Origin: CAVTLG01 sp963735495
Lineage (GTDB): Bacteria; Chloroflexota; Ktedonobacteria; Ktedonobacterales; Ktedonobacteraceae
NCBI GenBank assembly: GCA_963735495.1
Contig: CAVTLG010000004.1
Location: 1-19,744, forward strand
Length of the DNA stretch: 19,744 bases
Direction of reading: 5' to 3'
The translations under genes were made by a program, and so were the position numbers. The notes under the pieces were generated by a model that made no database searches, was not told the origin of the DNA, and saw nothing but the letters and a program-made list of their open reading frames with translations. Numbering within the stretch: position 1 is the stretch's first letter; the number at the start of each line of letters is the position of its first letter. Below are positions 1 through 6,040 of this stretch, piece after piece.

Positions 1-45
1 GGAAAGTATAATTAAGAAAGGGGTCGAAGTCAAGGGGAAGAGATT

Positions 46-85
46 TCAGAAAGGTCGGGGCGCAGCCTGGCTCCGACCTTTCTGA
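46..85 (-). terminator. Strong stem-loop downstream of the P450 remnant
   Basis: Arms 46-58 and 73-85 are a perfect 13-bp inverted repeat. It can extend to 15 bp through one G-U pair and one G-C pair, around a 10-nt loop. The stem lies 8 nt beyond the stop codon of the minus-strand P450 fragment, where a terminator would sit. Neither side carries a clear T-run, so an intrinsic terminator is plausible rather than certain; it could also be an RNA-stabilising 3' hairpin. Confidence 0.5.
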
Positions 86-93
86 CCTCTCAG

Positions 94-510
94 CTAAAAA
101 GCCACGGGCAGAGCGGCCAAACTCCGTGAGTTCAGCGCAAAGGTCCAGGTGATGCTCTCGCGGGGGATGCTCAGCCGCAGGTTGGGCATGCGCGTGAGCA
201 GCGTGGTGAAGGCAATGTCTCCTTCCAGGCGGGCCAGCGGCATCCCTAAACACATATGGATGCCCTGCCCAAAGGCGAGATGGCGATTGATCTGGCGCGC
301 AATCTCCAGATCCTCTGGCTCCGTAAACTGGCGCTCATCCCGATTCGCTGCGGCCAGGAAGGGAAAGAGCATATCCCCTTGCTTGATCTGCTGCCCGGCA
401 AGCTCGATGTCTTCGGTGGCAAAACGCGGTCCTGCGGTGGTAGCTGGCCCATTGAAGCGCAGCAGTTCTTCGACCGCCGATGCGCTCCTGGCAGCATTAG
501 ATCCCGTCCT
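94..510 (-). pseudogene. Cytochrome P450, C-terminal fragment
   Basis: This encodes the last third of a bacterial cytochrome P450, a haem monooxygenase. The reading frame contains the K-helix ExxR signature (EELLR), the following strand region, and the haem-binding loop FGQGIHMCLG, with the axial Cys encoded at 250-252, then the helix MPLARLE. Only about 135 residues are present against roughly 400 in the family. The I-helix (oxygen activation) and substrate-binding regions are missing. Homology stops around 483, just upstream of the ExxR helix, and a TAG at 511-513 closes the frame, so no full-length protein can be made. There is no convincing start or ribosome-binding site. The sequence upstream carries an unrelated plus-strand remnant, which points to a deletion or insertion junction near 480-510. 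The spacing of more than 540 bp from the sugar permease argues against co-transcription. Class-level identity is sure; a specific CYP subfamily is not claimed. Confidence 0.85.
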
Positions 511-769
511 CTATCTCTTTCAGCGGCACAAGCGAGGCTACACACCAGAACAGATCCTGCAAGGTGCACGACGCATTTATATTCAGGGGGTATCTTTGCG
601 CTCTCCCCACGCCGGTTAGTCATCTGCAAGACTCCCTTCAGTGGGAAGAGCAGCAAACGCGCTGCGTGTGGCTCTTGAAGACTGGCTTGAGCAAGAAGCG
701 CAGGGAGATCTGGTTTCCTTGCCAGGTGCGTACCTGGACTCCTTCCCGTCGCTTTTCCACCAGGACTAG
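470..769 (+). pseudogene. Degenerate coding remnant of unknown family, one in-frame stop
   Basis: One plus-strand frame reads as protein-like sequence on both sides of a TAG at 617-619. The first part contains DPVLYLFQRHKRGYTPEQIL. The second contains ALRVALEDWLEQEAQG and ends in SLFHQD before TAG at 767-769. Composition and codon choice look coding in both halves, while the opposite-strand frames are Ser/Arg-rich and look like shadows. I do not recognise the family. It has no start codon with a ribosome-binding site and begins where P450 homology ends, so it is probably the 3' part of a gene brought here by rearrangement. The single stop could also be a sequencing error. Presence of a coding remnant is moderately supported; function is unknown. 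Confidence 0.35.
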
Positions 770-794
770 ACGAGTAGATCTTGCCTCTTGACCA

Positions 795-840
795 CTCCGA
801 TGGGAAGTCGTAATGCCAGAACCATGACTTTCCGTCGGAG
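795..840. repeat. 15-bp imperfect inverted repeat
   Basis: Arms 795-809 and 826-840 match at 13 of 15 positions around a 16-nt spacer. It lies in the 284-bp gene-free stretch 770-1053. As RNA it would form a stable hairpin downstream of the importer operon, so a distal terminator or a small mobile-element remnant are both possible. No T-run follows on the minus strand. Confidence 0.4.
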
Positions 841-940
841 TGTCTGCATGTCATGCTCAGTTGTCAAAGACAATAGTGTTGAAAGAAGATGCATCCAAAC
901 GCAGGAAGAAACGGCCACCCTCTGCCGGCCAGGATCAACG

Positions 941-969
941 GTGATCATACTGTTTTGTGAAATGATCAC
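941..969 (-). terminator. 8-bp hairpin downstream of the importer operon
   Basis: Arms 941-948 and 962-969 are perfect reverse complements with a 13-nt loop. It is the first clear stem-loop after the minus-strand MalG-like gene, which ends at 1054. The loop is AT-rich but no poly-T follows, so terminator function is tentative; a palindromic binding site is the alternative. Confidence 0.3.
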
Positions 970-1053
970 GTCGAGAAGACACCTGCGATCAGCCCCGTCC
1001 CGATGATGTCCCAGGAAAGTGTTCTCCTCATGTCCCTGTCTCCTTGTATCTCT

Positions 1054-1974
1054 TTATCCCTTGACACTGCCAGCACCCAGCCCACCACGCCAGAAGCGCT
1101 GTAAGAGCACACAGCCAAGCAATAGTGGCAGCGAAGAGACGAGGGCCCCCGTGATGATAAGCGTGTAGAGGAACTTATTGGCCCCCCCGGTCGTCACGTT
1201 CCAGGTCTGTAGCCCCACCGTCAGTGGAAAGAGCTTCTCGTTACTGAGCATCACCAGTGGCAGGAAGTAGTTGTTCCACACCGCCACAAACTGGAAGAGT
1301 AAGACCGTCACCAGCGCGGGCACCATCAAGCGCATCGCGACGGTGGCAAAGGTGCGAAACTCGCCTGCCCCATCTATACGTGCCGCCTCCAGGAGTTCAT
1401 CGGGCACTGACGCTGCCGCGTAGATGCGCGTGAGGTAGACGCCAAAGGGACTCACAATGCTGGGTAACAACACCGACCAGTAGGTGTTAGTCAGGTTCCA
1501 GCTGCTCATGAGCAGGTACAGCGGCAGCGCCAGGGCGGTGCTGGGCACCAGAATTGCACCTAAGACCGTCGAGAAGATCAGGTTGCGACCAGGAAAGCTA
1601 TATTTGGCGAGAGCATAGCCCGCCATTGTCGCCAGGAAGGTACCCACCACCGCTCCCACTCCTGCGTAGAGCAGCGTATTGAGCAACCACTGCACATAGA
1701 TGCCATCATTGTAGGTGAAGAGTTGTTGCAGGTTGGCACCCAGGTTAAAGGTGGGAGCGAACCACAAGCCAAAAGTGCCGAACAAATCGCCTGTGCTCTT
1801 GGTCGAGGAGATAATCAACCAGAAAAAGGGCACCAGAAAATAGACGGTAAAGATGATGAGAAAGGTCATCACGCCGATGCTGTTGCCGATACCGCGGAAA
1901 TTGCCACGTCGGGTCTGGGCGCGGCTGACTTCGCTGGCGGTAGGTATGGGAACCGATGCAGTTCGTTGACTCAT
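1054..1974 (-). CDS. Carbohydrate ABC transporter permease, MalG type (CUT1 family)
   Basis: Inner-membrane permease that pairs with the MalF-like protein to form the translocation channel of an ATP-driven sugar importer. The 306-residue protein has the family's usual length, with a hydrophobic first helix at about residues 34-56 and several later membrane spans. The cytoplasmic EAA loop, which docks the ATPase, is at about 196-215 (EAARIDGAGEFRTF). The ATG lies 5 nt after the MalF-like stop codon, and an AGGAG overlaps the end of that gene about 11 nt upstream, so the two permeases are translationally linked. It is the last gene of the importer operon; no ATPase follows, as is common for CUT1 systems that borrow a shared MsmX/MsmK-type ATPase. 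The sugar cannot be read from the permease. Confidence 0.93.
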   Translation of the reverse strand: MSQRTASVPIPTASEVSRAQTRRGNFRGIGNSIGVMTFLIIFTVYFLVPFFWLIISSTKSTGDLFGTFGLWFAPTFNLGANLQQLFTYNDGIYVQWLLNTLLYAGVGAVVGTFLATMAGYALAKYSFPGRNLIFSTVLGAILVPSTALALPLYLLMSSWNLTNTYWSVLLPSIVSPFGVYLTRIYAAASVPDELLEAARIDGAGEFRTFATVAMRLMVPALVTVLLFQFVAVWNNYFLPLVMLSNEKLFPLTVGLQTWNVTTGGANKFLYTLIITGALVSSLPLLLGCVLLQRFWRGGLGAGSVKG

Positions 1975-1979
1975 ACTCG

Positions 1980-2912
1980 TTAGACTCCTGCCTGTCGTTG
2001 GGTCACCCGAAGGAAGCCAAAGGAGAAGACGAAGGTGACCAGGGCCAGCACTACCGACATAGCGGCAGCATAGTAGTAGTTGTTATTGCCAAAGGCGGTG
2101 TTATAGGCATACAAAACCGGGGTATAGGAACTGGAAATGTTGTTGGAAATAGCAGTGAGCACCTGAGGTTCGGCGAAGAGCTGCAGCGTGCCGATGATGG
2201 AAAAGACGCAGGTGAGCACAAGAGCAGGAGCCACCAGGGGAATTTTGATATTCCAGGCGATACTGAAGCCCGAACAACCATCGAGGCGCGCCGACTCGTA
2301 AATCTCGGTAGGAATGGCCTGTAAAGCTGCAAAGATGATGAGCATATTATAGCCCGTCCAGGTCCAGGTGGCGATATTGGCAATCGACCAGAGCACGGTG
2401 CCAGGTCCCAGGAAATCTGGTGGGGGAACACTGAGAGCTTGCACGCCTTTGACGATGGGACTGAGCTGAGGGTCATAGAAGAAGCCCCACAAGAGGGCGG
2501 CGATAATGCCGGGCACGGCATAGGGCACAAAGAAAGCGATGCGGAAGAAGGCTTTGAAGCGCACCACGGTCGAATCGAGCAACAGGGCCAGCACGAGGGC
2601 TAAGATGAGCATGACTGGAACCTGCACGATGCCATAGAGCAGTACACGTCCAATGCTGCTGTAGAAATTAGGGTCATGGAAGACATCGTTATAGTTGCCC
2701 AGGCCATTGAAGCTGATGGTGGGCGCTCCCAGGCCCAAACCGCTGCGCTGCGCGCGGAACAGGCTTTGATAGATGGCATAGAAAATGGGCACCAAAAAGA
2801 ACAGGAGAAATAGGATGCCAAAGGGCAAGATAAACAGATACGGTGTCAAGGTACGCCGCCGCGTGGCGGATATTACACGAGGCGACACCGATGTGGTCGC
2901 TCCCAGAGCCAT
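1980..2912 (-). CDS. Carbohydrate ABC transporter permease, MalF type (CUT1 family)
   Basis: First permease of the importer, 310 residues. After a short basic cytoplasmic N-terminus it has a strong membrane segment at about residues 23-48, a periplasmic-side loop, and a cluster of further helices. The EAA motif sits at about 205-224 (ESARLDGCSGFS). I chose the ATG at 2910-2912 because AGGAG lies 8 nt upstream. A longer open frame to 3038 would run through two hairpins, lacks a ribosome-binding site, and adds a non-homologous hydrophilic extension. The gene is 142 bp downstream of the lipoprotein and 5 nt upstream of the second permease. Function as half of the channel is secure from family and context; substrate is not. 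Confidence 0.93.
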   Translation of the reverse strand: MALGATTSVSPRVISATRRRTLTPYLFILPFGILFLLFFLVPIFYAIYQSLFRAQRSGLGLGAPTISFNGLGNYNDVFHDPNFYSSIGRVLLYGIVQVPVMLILALVLALLLDSTVVRFKAFFRIAFFVPYAVPGIIAALLWGFFYDPQLSPIVKGVQALSVPPPDFLGPGTVLWSIANIATWTWTGYNMLIIFAALQAIPTEIYESARLDGCSGFSIAWNIKIPLVAPALVLTCVFSIIGTLQLFAEPQVLTAISNNISSSYTPVLYAYNTAFGNNNYYYAAAMSVVLALVTFVFSFGFLRVTQRQAGV

Positions 2913-2939
2913 ATTTGTATGCTCCTCTCTGAGGTACGA

Positions 2940-2977
2940 CATCCCTTCAAGGACGAACAGTGAGCCATGAAGGGATG
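2940..2977 (-). promoter_or_regulatory. Intercistronic stem-loop 2 (lipoprotein/permease gap)
   Basis: Arms 2940-2949 and 2968-2977 form a perfect 10-bp stem with an 18-nt loop, 27 nt upstream of the MalF-like start. It is the second hairpin in the gap. Together with 3004-3030 it probably protects or partly terminates the lipoprotein message so that binding protein is made in excess over permease. Confidence 0.5.
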
Positions 2978-3003
2978 CTCGTTCATAAAATTCTATAGAG
3001 AGA

Positions 3004-3030
3004 CGAGCACCTTCAGACCGAAGGTGCTCG
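3004..3030 (-). terminator. Intercistronic stem-loop 1, attenuator or partial terminator
   Basis: Arms 3004-3014 and 3020-3030 are a perfect 11-bp, GC-rich inverted repeat around a 5-nt loop, 24 nt after the lipoprotein stop codon. On the minus strand it is followed by a U-rich but interrupted tract. Hairpins at this place in binding-protein operons (malE-malF, for example) stabilise the upstream message and reduce read-through; the same role is inferred here. Confidence 0.6.
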
Positions 3031-3054
3031 CACTCCATCTTTCGCGAATTTTTC

Positions 3055-4395
3055 TTACGAAGTAGTGACGCTAAATCCCTGCTTTTTCATGAAGGTGACG
3101 GTACTCTGCTGCACGGTATCAAGCGCATCCGTCAGGGTACCCTTGCCATTGATCACGTTGGCGAAATTATCGTCCATGTCGTTGTAGACCTGATCGATGG
3201 TCGGTCCCCACTGAAAAGTAGCATCCACCTCTGAAGAGCCTTCCTTGAACACCTGGTTGATAGCCTGGTTGCCAAAGAACGCGTTGGGACCGCTCACCAG
3301 GGATGAATCTAAGGCGGGCCGATAGGCCGGATAAATGTTGGCACCTTTGATCATCGCGTCCAGACTCTGCTGATTGGTATTGAGCCAGATGGCGAACTCG
3401 GCGGCCTCCTTGGGATGCTTCGAGCTCTTGAATACGGCAGTGGTGGATCCACCCCAGTTGCCATCTGCGGCTTGACCTGCCTGCCACTGCGGGAGCGGAG
3501 CGACCCGCCAATCCCCAGAAGTCTGTGGAGCATTTGAAGAGATTGTACCAGCGCCCCAGACGGCAGTGGCCCAGGTGGCCACTGCACCAGTCTGCAGGTC
3601 GTGATACCAGGCATTGTCGAAGTCCGGCTCGGTCTTGACGAGCTTCTTGTCGAGCATGTTTTGCCAGTAGGCTGCGACCTGTTGGGCCGCAGAATTATTG
3701 ACGGAGACCTGCCAGGATTGGCCACTGACGCTAAATGGGTGTCCGCCTGCCTGCCACTCCAACCCGGTGAACCAGCCTGGCTCCTTAGGTGGAAAATCGG
3801 TAATGTACTCATTGGGATTGGCGGCATGCAGTTTGGCAGCATCCTCAGCATACTGCGCCCAGGTAGTGGGTACCGTCAGATTATACTTCTTGAAGATATC
3901 TGCCCGATAGAACATACCCATGGGACCGCTATCCTGCGGGATGGCGTAGACGGCGCTGCCGAGTGACACCTGACCCCAGGTCCAGGGAACAAACTGATCC
4001 TTCACCGCACTCGTCCCATATGGGGATATATCGACGAGCCCTCCCGTTGCCTCGAAGGTCGGCAAGAGCTGGAACTCGACCTGGCCGAGGTCTGGCTCAT
4101 TATTGGCCTTGATAGCAGTATATAACTTATTGTATTCAGCAGGCCCTGAGCCGACATTAGCCAGCGTGACATGAATGTTGGGATGGCTACTGTTCCACAG
4201 AGCGACTGACTTATCTATCCCAGGCACCCAGGACCAGAAGGTCAAGTTTACCGGACCGCTTGAGGCACTACTACTGCTTGAACCGGAGCTACCTCCACAG
4301 GCAGCAAGGGAAGTCATGAGCATAAATATGATGCCGACGATGGCGAACCGGGGTGCCAGGCGGCGCATCCCGAGGGAAGAGGAGAAAACCTGCAT
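3055..4395 (-). CDS. Sugar-binding lipoprotein of the ABC importer (extracellular solute-binding protein family 1)
   Basis: Captures the sugar outside the membrane and delivers it to the two permeases. The 446-residue precursor starts with a basic stretch and hydrophobic core, then a lipobox (SLAAC, Cys33) for lipid anchoring. A Gly/Ser-rich linker follows (about 34-47), then the mature fold opening with LTFWSWVPG. The body has the Trp- and Gly-rich patches typical of family 1 binding proteins (WGAGTISS, GNWGGSTTAVFK) and ends without extra domains. The start is fixed by AGGAGG 9 nt upstream of the ATG at 4393-4395. It is the first gene of the importer operon, 225 bp downstream of the ROK repressor gene, with candidate operator repeats between. 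Ligand identity cannot be told; a ROK partner suggests a sugar or glycoside. Confidence 0.93.
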   Translation of the reverse strand: MQVFSSSLGMRRLAPRFAIVGIIFMLMTSLAACGGSSGSSSSSASSGPVNLTFWSWVPGIDKSVALWNSSHPNIHVTLANVGSGPAEYNKLYTAIKANNEPDLGQVEFQLLPTFEATGGLVDISPYGTSAVKDQFVPWTWGQVSLGSAVYAIPQDSGPMGMFYRADIFKKYNLTVPTTWAQYAEDAAKLHAANPNEYITDFPPKEPGWFTGLEWQAGGHPFSVSGQSWQVSVNNSAAQQVAAYWQNMLDKKLVKTEPDFDNAWYHDLQTGAVATWATAVWGAGTISSNAPQTSGDWRVAPLPQWQAGQAADGNWGGSTTAVFKSSKHPKEAAEFAIWLNTNQQSLDAMIKGANIYPAYRPALDSSLVSGPNAFFGNQAINQVFKEGSSEVDATFQWGPTIDQVYNDMDDNFANVINGKGTLTDALDTVQQSTVTFMKKQGFSVTTS

Positions 4396-4437
4396 CGTCT
4401 GATGCCTCCTTTATGGAAATAAAAAACGACAGTGTAA

Positions 4438-4457
4438 TTTACGAAACTTCTTTACGA
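4438..4457. promoter_or_regulatory. Direct repeat TTTACGA upstream of the lipoprotein gene
   Basis: TTTACGA occurs at 4438-4444 and again at 4451-4457, a 13-bp period, 43-62 bp upstream of the lipoprotein start. Tandem heptamers in this place may be a regulator site. I could not fix convincing -35 and -10 boxes here, so this is a weak call. Confidence 0.25.
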
Positions 4458-4518
4458 CATCTGCTTCCCTGCAAAATTTCCACCTATTTGTTTGTGATCA
4501 CCTCCAAAAGCGGTATTG

Positions 4519-4564
4519 TTAATCATGCAGACATGTGGACATAAGGCATTTCGTGCATGATTAA
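4519..4564. promoter_or_regulatory. 11-bp inverted repeat between ROK gene and importer operon
   Basis: TTAATCATGCA (4519-4529) and TGCATGATTAA (4554-4564) are perfect reverse complements separated by 24 bp, so arm centres are about 35 bp apart. It lies 57 bp past the ROK stop codon and about 125 bp upstream of the lipoprotein start. It could be a repressor site, two half-sites for looping, or a long-loop terminator of the ROK transcript. It does not resemble the 12-5-12 repeat in the ROK promoter, so a shared regulator is not shown. Confidence 0.4.
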
Positions 4565-4620
4565 TATTAGTATCTTCTTTGTGAGAAGAACACCAATCAT
4601 GTAAAGCCGATCCCATAATA

Positions 4621-5862
4621 TTAAGCCAAATCGCTCATCCGAGAATGCGGCAGGTTTTGTTTTCCAGCCGTCAAAAGAAATTGCTCCAGCGTAAGCGCGG
4701 CAGCCCCCATCGCTACAGCGTCCTGGCCGAGCTGGCTAAGCTCGATCCTTGTGACAGAGAGCGGCAGCTTGAGTGCATAGCGCGCGATGATTTGACGCAA
4801 CTCTGGGAGAATGTATGCGCCGATTGCCGAACCGACCCATCCACCCAGGATGATAAGTTGTGGGTTGAAAAGATTGATAAGGTTTGCAATACCAACACCA
4901 AGATAGTGCGCGGTGTCTTTGAGCACCAGGATTGCAGCAGGATCTCCACTCCGAGCTGCATCAACAATCATGGTGACAATGTGCTCCTGGTCGTTATTCT
5001 GGAGAAGTAAACTCTGGGGTGCTATTTCTCTCAAGCGTGCGATAATGCCTGGCGCGCCAACATAGGCTTCAAGACAGCCGTAACTACCGCAACGACACAA
5101 ACGCCCATCGAGTTCGATTGTCGTGTGCCCCCATTCTCCTGCAGTATTGACAGCACCACGGTACAAAGAATCATTCACCATGATACCAGCGCCAATACCT
5201 ATGCCAACAAGCAAGACCGCTACATGCTCGTACTCCTGGCCTGCGCCAAACAAACTCTCGGCCTGTGCCATGGCTTTCGCCGCATTATCAAGATAAATAG
5301 GGAGGTGGAAGCGTTCTTCGAGGAGAGAGGCGAGTGGCACACGACGCCATCCCCAGCTAGGAATGTAAACGGATACCTGTTCAGCCCGTTCAACCGGGCC
5401 ACCCACACCAATTCCTATCCCGATCACTTTCTCGAGCGGGATGCCAGCTTCGGCCAATGTTGCCTGTACGCCCTGGTAAATGTGCTGCACCATCTGGTCG
5501 GGTAGATTCTCATCAAGAGCCAACGTATACGAAACGGTGCCCAATTTGTGGAGTGTCAAATCAAAGAGTTCGATATGCAAAAGCGTCTCACCAATCTCCA
5601 CACCAATAAAATAGCCGTAGTGAGGATTGATGGTTAGAATGGAACGAGGCCGCCCACCCTGCGATGCCTCTATGCCGGACTCGATCACAACCCCATCCTG
5701 GAGCAACTCTGCAACAACATGCGTGACCGTTGCTGAACTTAGCCCAGAATATTGACTCAACTCCTGGCGATGTATCGACTGACTCAGATAGATGCGCCGC
5801 AGAACTGTTGAGCGGTTCATCCGCCGAACGTCCAGCACCGTCGATTTTTGCACTCGCTTCAT
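4621..5862 (-). CDS. ROK-family transcriptional repressor (NagC/XylR type)
   Basis: DNA-binding sugar sensor of 413 residues. An N-terminal winged helix-turn-helix is visible at about 30-55 (ELSQYSGLSSATVTHVV), then the ROK sugar-kinase fold. The fold shows an N-terminal ATPase-like strand (FIGVEIGET, about 85-93), GEWGH with the zinc-ligand His246, and the zinc Cys cluster CRCGSYGC (Cys256, 258, 263). Family knowledge: such proteins repress sugar genes and are released by the sugar or its phosphate. I set the start at the ATG 5860-5862 because GGAGAG lies about 6 nt upstream; a GTG at 5874 would add four residues with weaker support. The promoter upstream holds a perfect palindrome, implying autorepression. 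The next gene downstream on the same strand is the sugar-binding lipoprotein, the probable main target. Confidence 0.92.
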   Translation of the reverse strand: MKRVQKSTVLDVRRMNRSTVLRRIYLSQSIHRQELSQYSGLSSATVTHVVAELLQDGVVIESGIEASQGGRPRSILTINPHYGYFIGVEIGETLLHIELFDLTLHKLGTVSYTLALDENLPDQMVQHIYQGVQATLAEAGIPLEKVIGIGIGVGGPVERAEQVSVYIPSWGWRRVPLASLLEERFHLPIYLDNAAKAMAQAESLFGAGQEYEHVAVLLVGIGIGAGIMVNDSLYRGAVNTAGEWGHTTIELDGRLCRCGSYGCLEAYVGAPGIIARLREIAPQSLLLQNNDQEHIVTMIVDAARSGDPAAILVLKDTAHYLGVGIANLINLFNPQLIILGGWVGSAIGAYILPELRQIIARYALKLPLSVTRIELSQLGQDAVAMGAAALTLEQFLLTAGKQNLPHSRMSDLA

Positions 5863-5892
5863 TGCGCTCTCCACAGGTAAAACCTTATCTTC

Positions 5893-5921
5893 ACTCTTAT
5901 TTTAAGGTGTAAAATAAGAGT
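5893..5921. promoter_or_regulatory. Perfect 12-5-12 inverted repeat, likely ROK operator
   Basis: ACTCTTATTTTA at 5893-5904 and its exact reverse complement at 5910-5921 flank a 5-bp spacer. The repeat covers the whole spacer and the -10 box of the promoter at 5899-5927, so a bound dimer would block RNA polymerase. Length, AT-rich arms and position fit a ROK/XylR-type operator; binding by the downstream repressor itself is inferred. Confidence 0.75.
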
Positions 5922-5927
5922 TGTCAA
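5899..5927 (-). promoter_or_regulatory. Sigma-70-type promoter of the ROK repressor gene
   Basis: On the minus strand a perfect TTGACA (5922-5927) is followed by a 17-bp spacer and TAAAAT (5899-5904), five of six matches to the -10 consensus. Transcription should start near 5892, giving a leader of about 30 nt before the ATG at 5862. The operator at 5893-5921 overlaps it. Confidence 0.85.
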
Positions 5928-5948
5928 GAGAATTTTGCCTGAATTTGT

Positions 5949-5963
5949 GGTTCTGTCAGAACC
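5949..5963. promoter_or_regulatory. Short palindrome upstream of the ROK promoter
   Basis: GGTTCTG (5949-5955) and CAGAACC (5957-5963) are exact reverse complements around one base, 22 bp upstream of the ROK -35 box. A one-base loop makes an RNA hairpin poor, so a protein-binding site is the more likely reading. It is also within the tail of the hydrolase transcript. Confidence 0.3.
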
Positions 5964-6028
5964 CAGAAATACGTGATCTCTGTACATAGACCAGGGAATT
6001 GCTTTCCATCTCTCGTTTGCGTCTTTGT

Positions 6029-6040
6029 GCTCTTAAGAGC
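6029..6040. other. 12-bp palindrome across the hydrolase stop codon
   Basis: GCTCTTAAGAGC is a perfect palindrome containing the TAA stop (complement of 6033-6035) of the CocE-type hydrolase gene. It may contribute to a short 3' hairpin; no T-run follows on the minus strand. Chance is possible. Confidence 0.2.

Noticed and set aside
246..854. Minus-strand 202-codon open frame over the P450 remnant and beyond
   Set aside because: It overlaps the P450 haem-loop region in another frame, is Ser/Arg-rich, matches no family and has no ribosome-binding site.
941..969. CRISPR-like or IS terminal repeat
   Set aside because: It occurs once, has no regular spacing and no partner copy in the window, so it is only a hairpin or palindrome.
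4496..4505. GATCACCTCC, identical to the 3' end of 16S rRNA; its complement is a perfect Shine-Dalgarno
   Set aside because: Ten bases only. On the minus strand no start codon lies at a usable distance; the nearest GTG is 17 nt away and gives a 14-codon frame. Probably chance.
4353..4544. Small plus-strand frame in the importer promoter region
   Set aside because: It overlaps the lipoprotein start and its upstream sites, with no ribosome-binding site or recognisable sequence.
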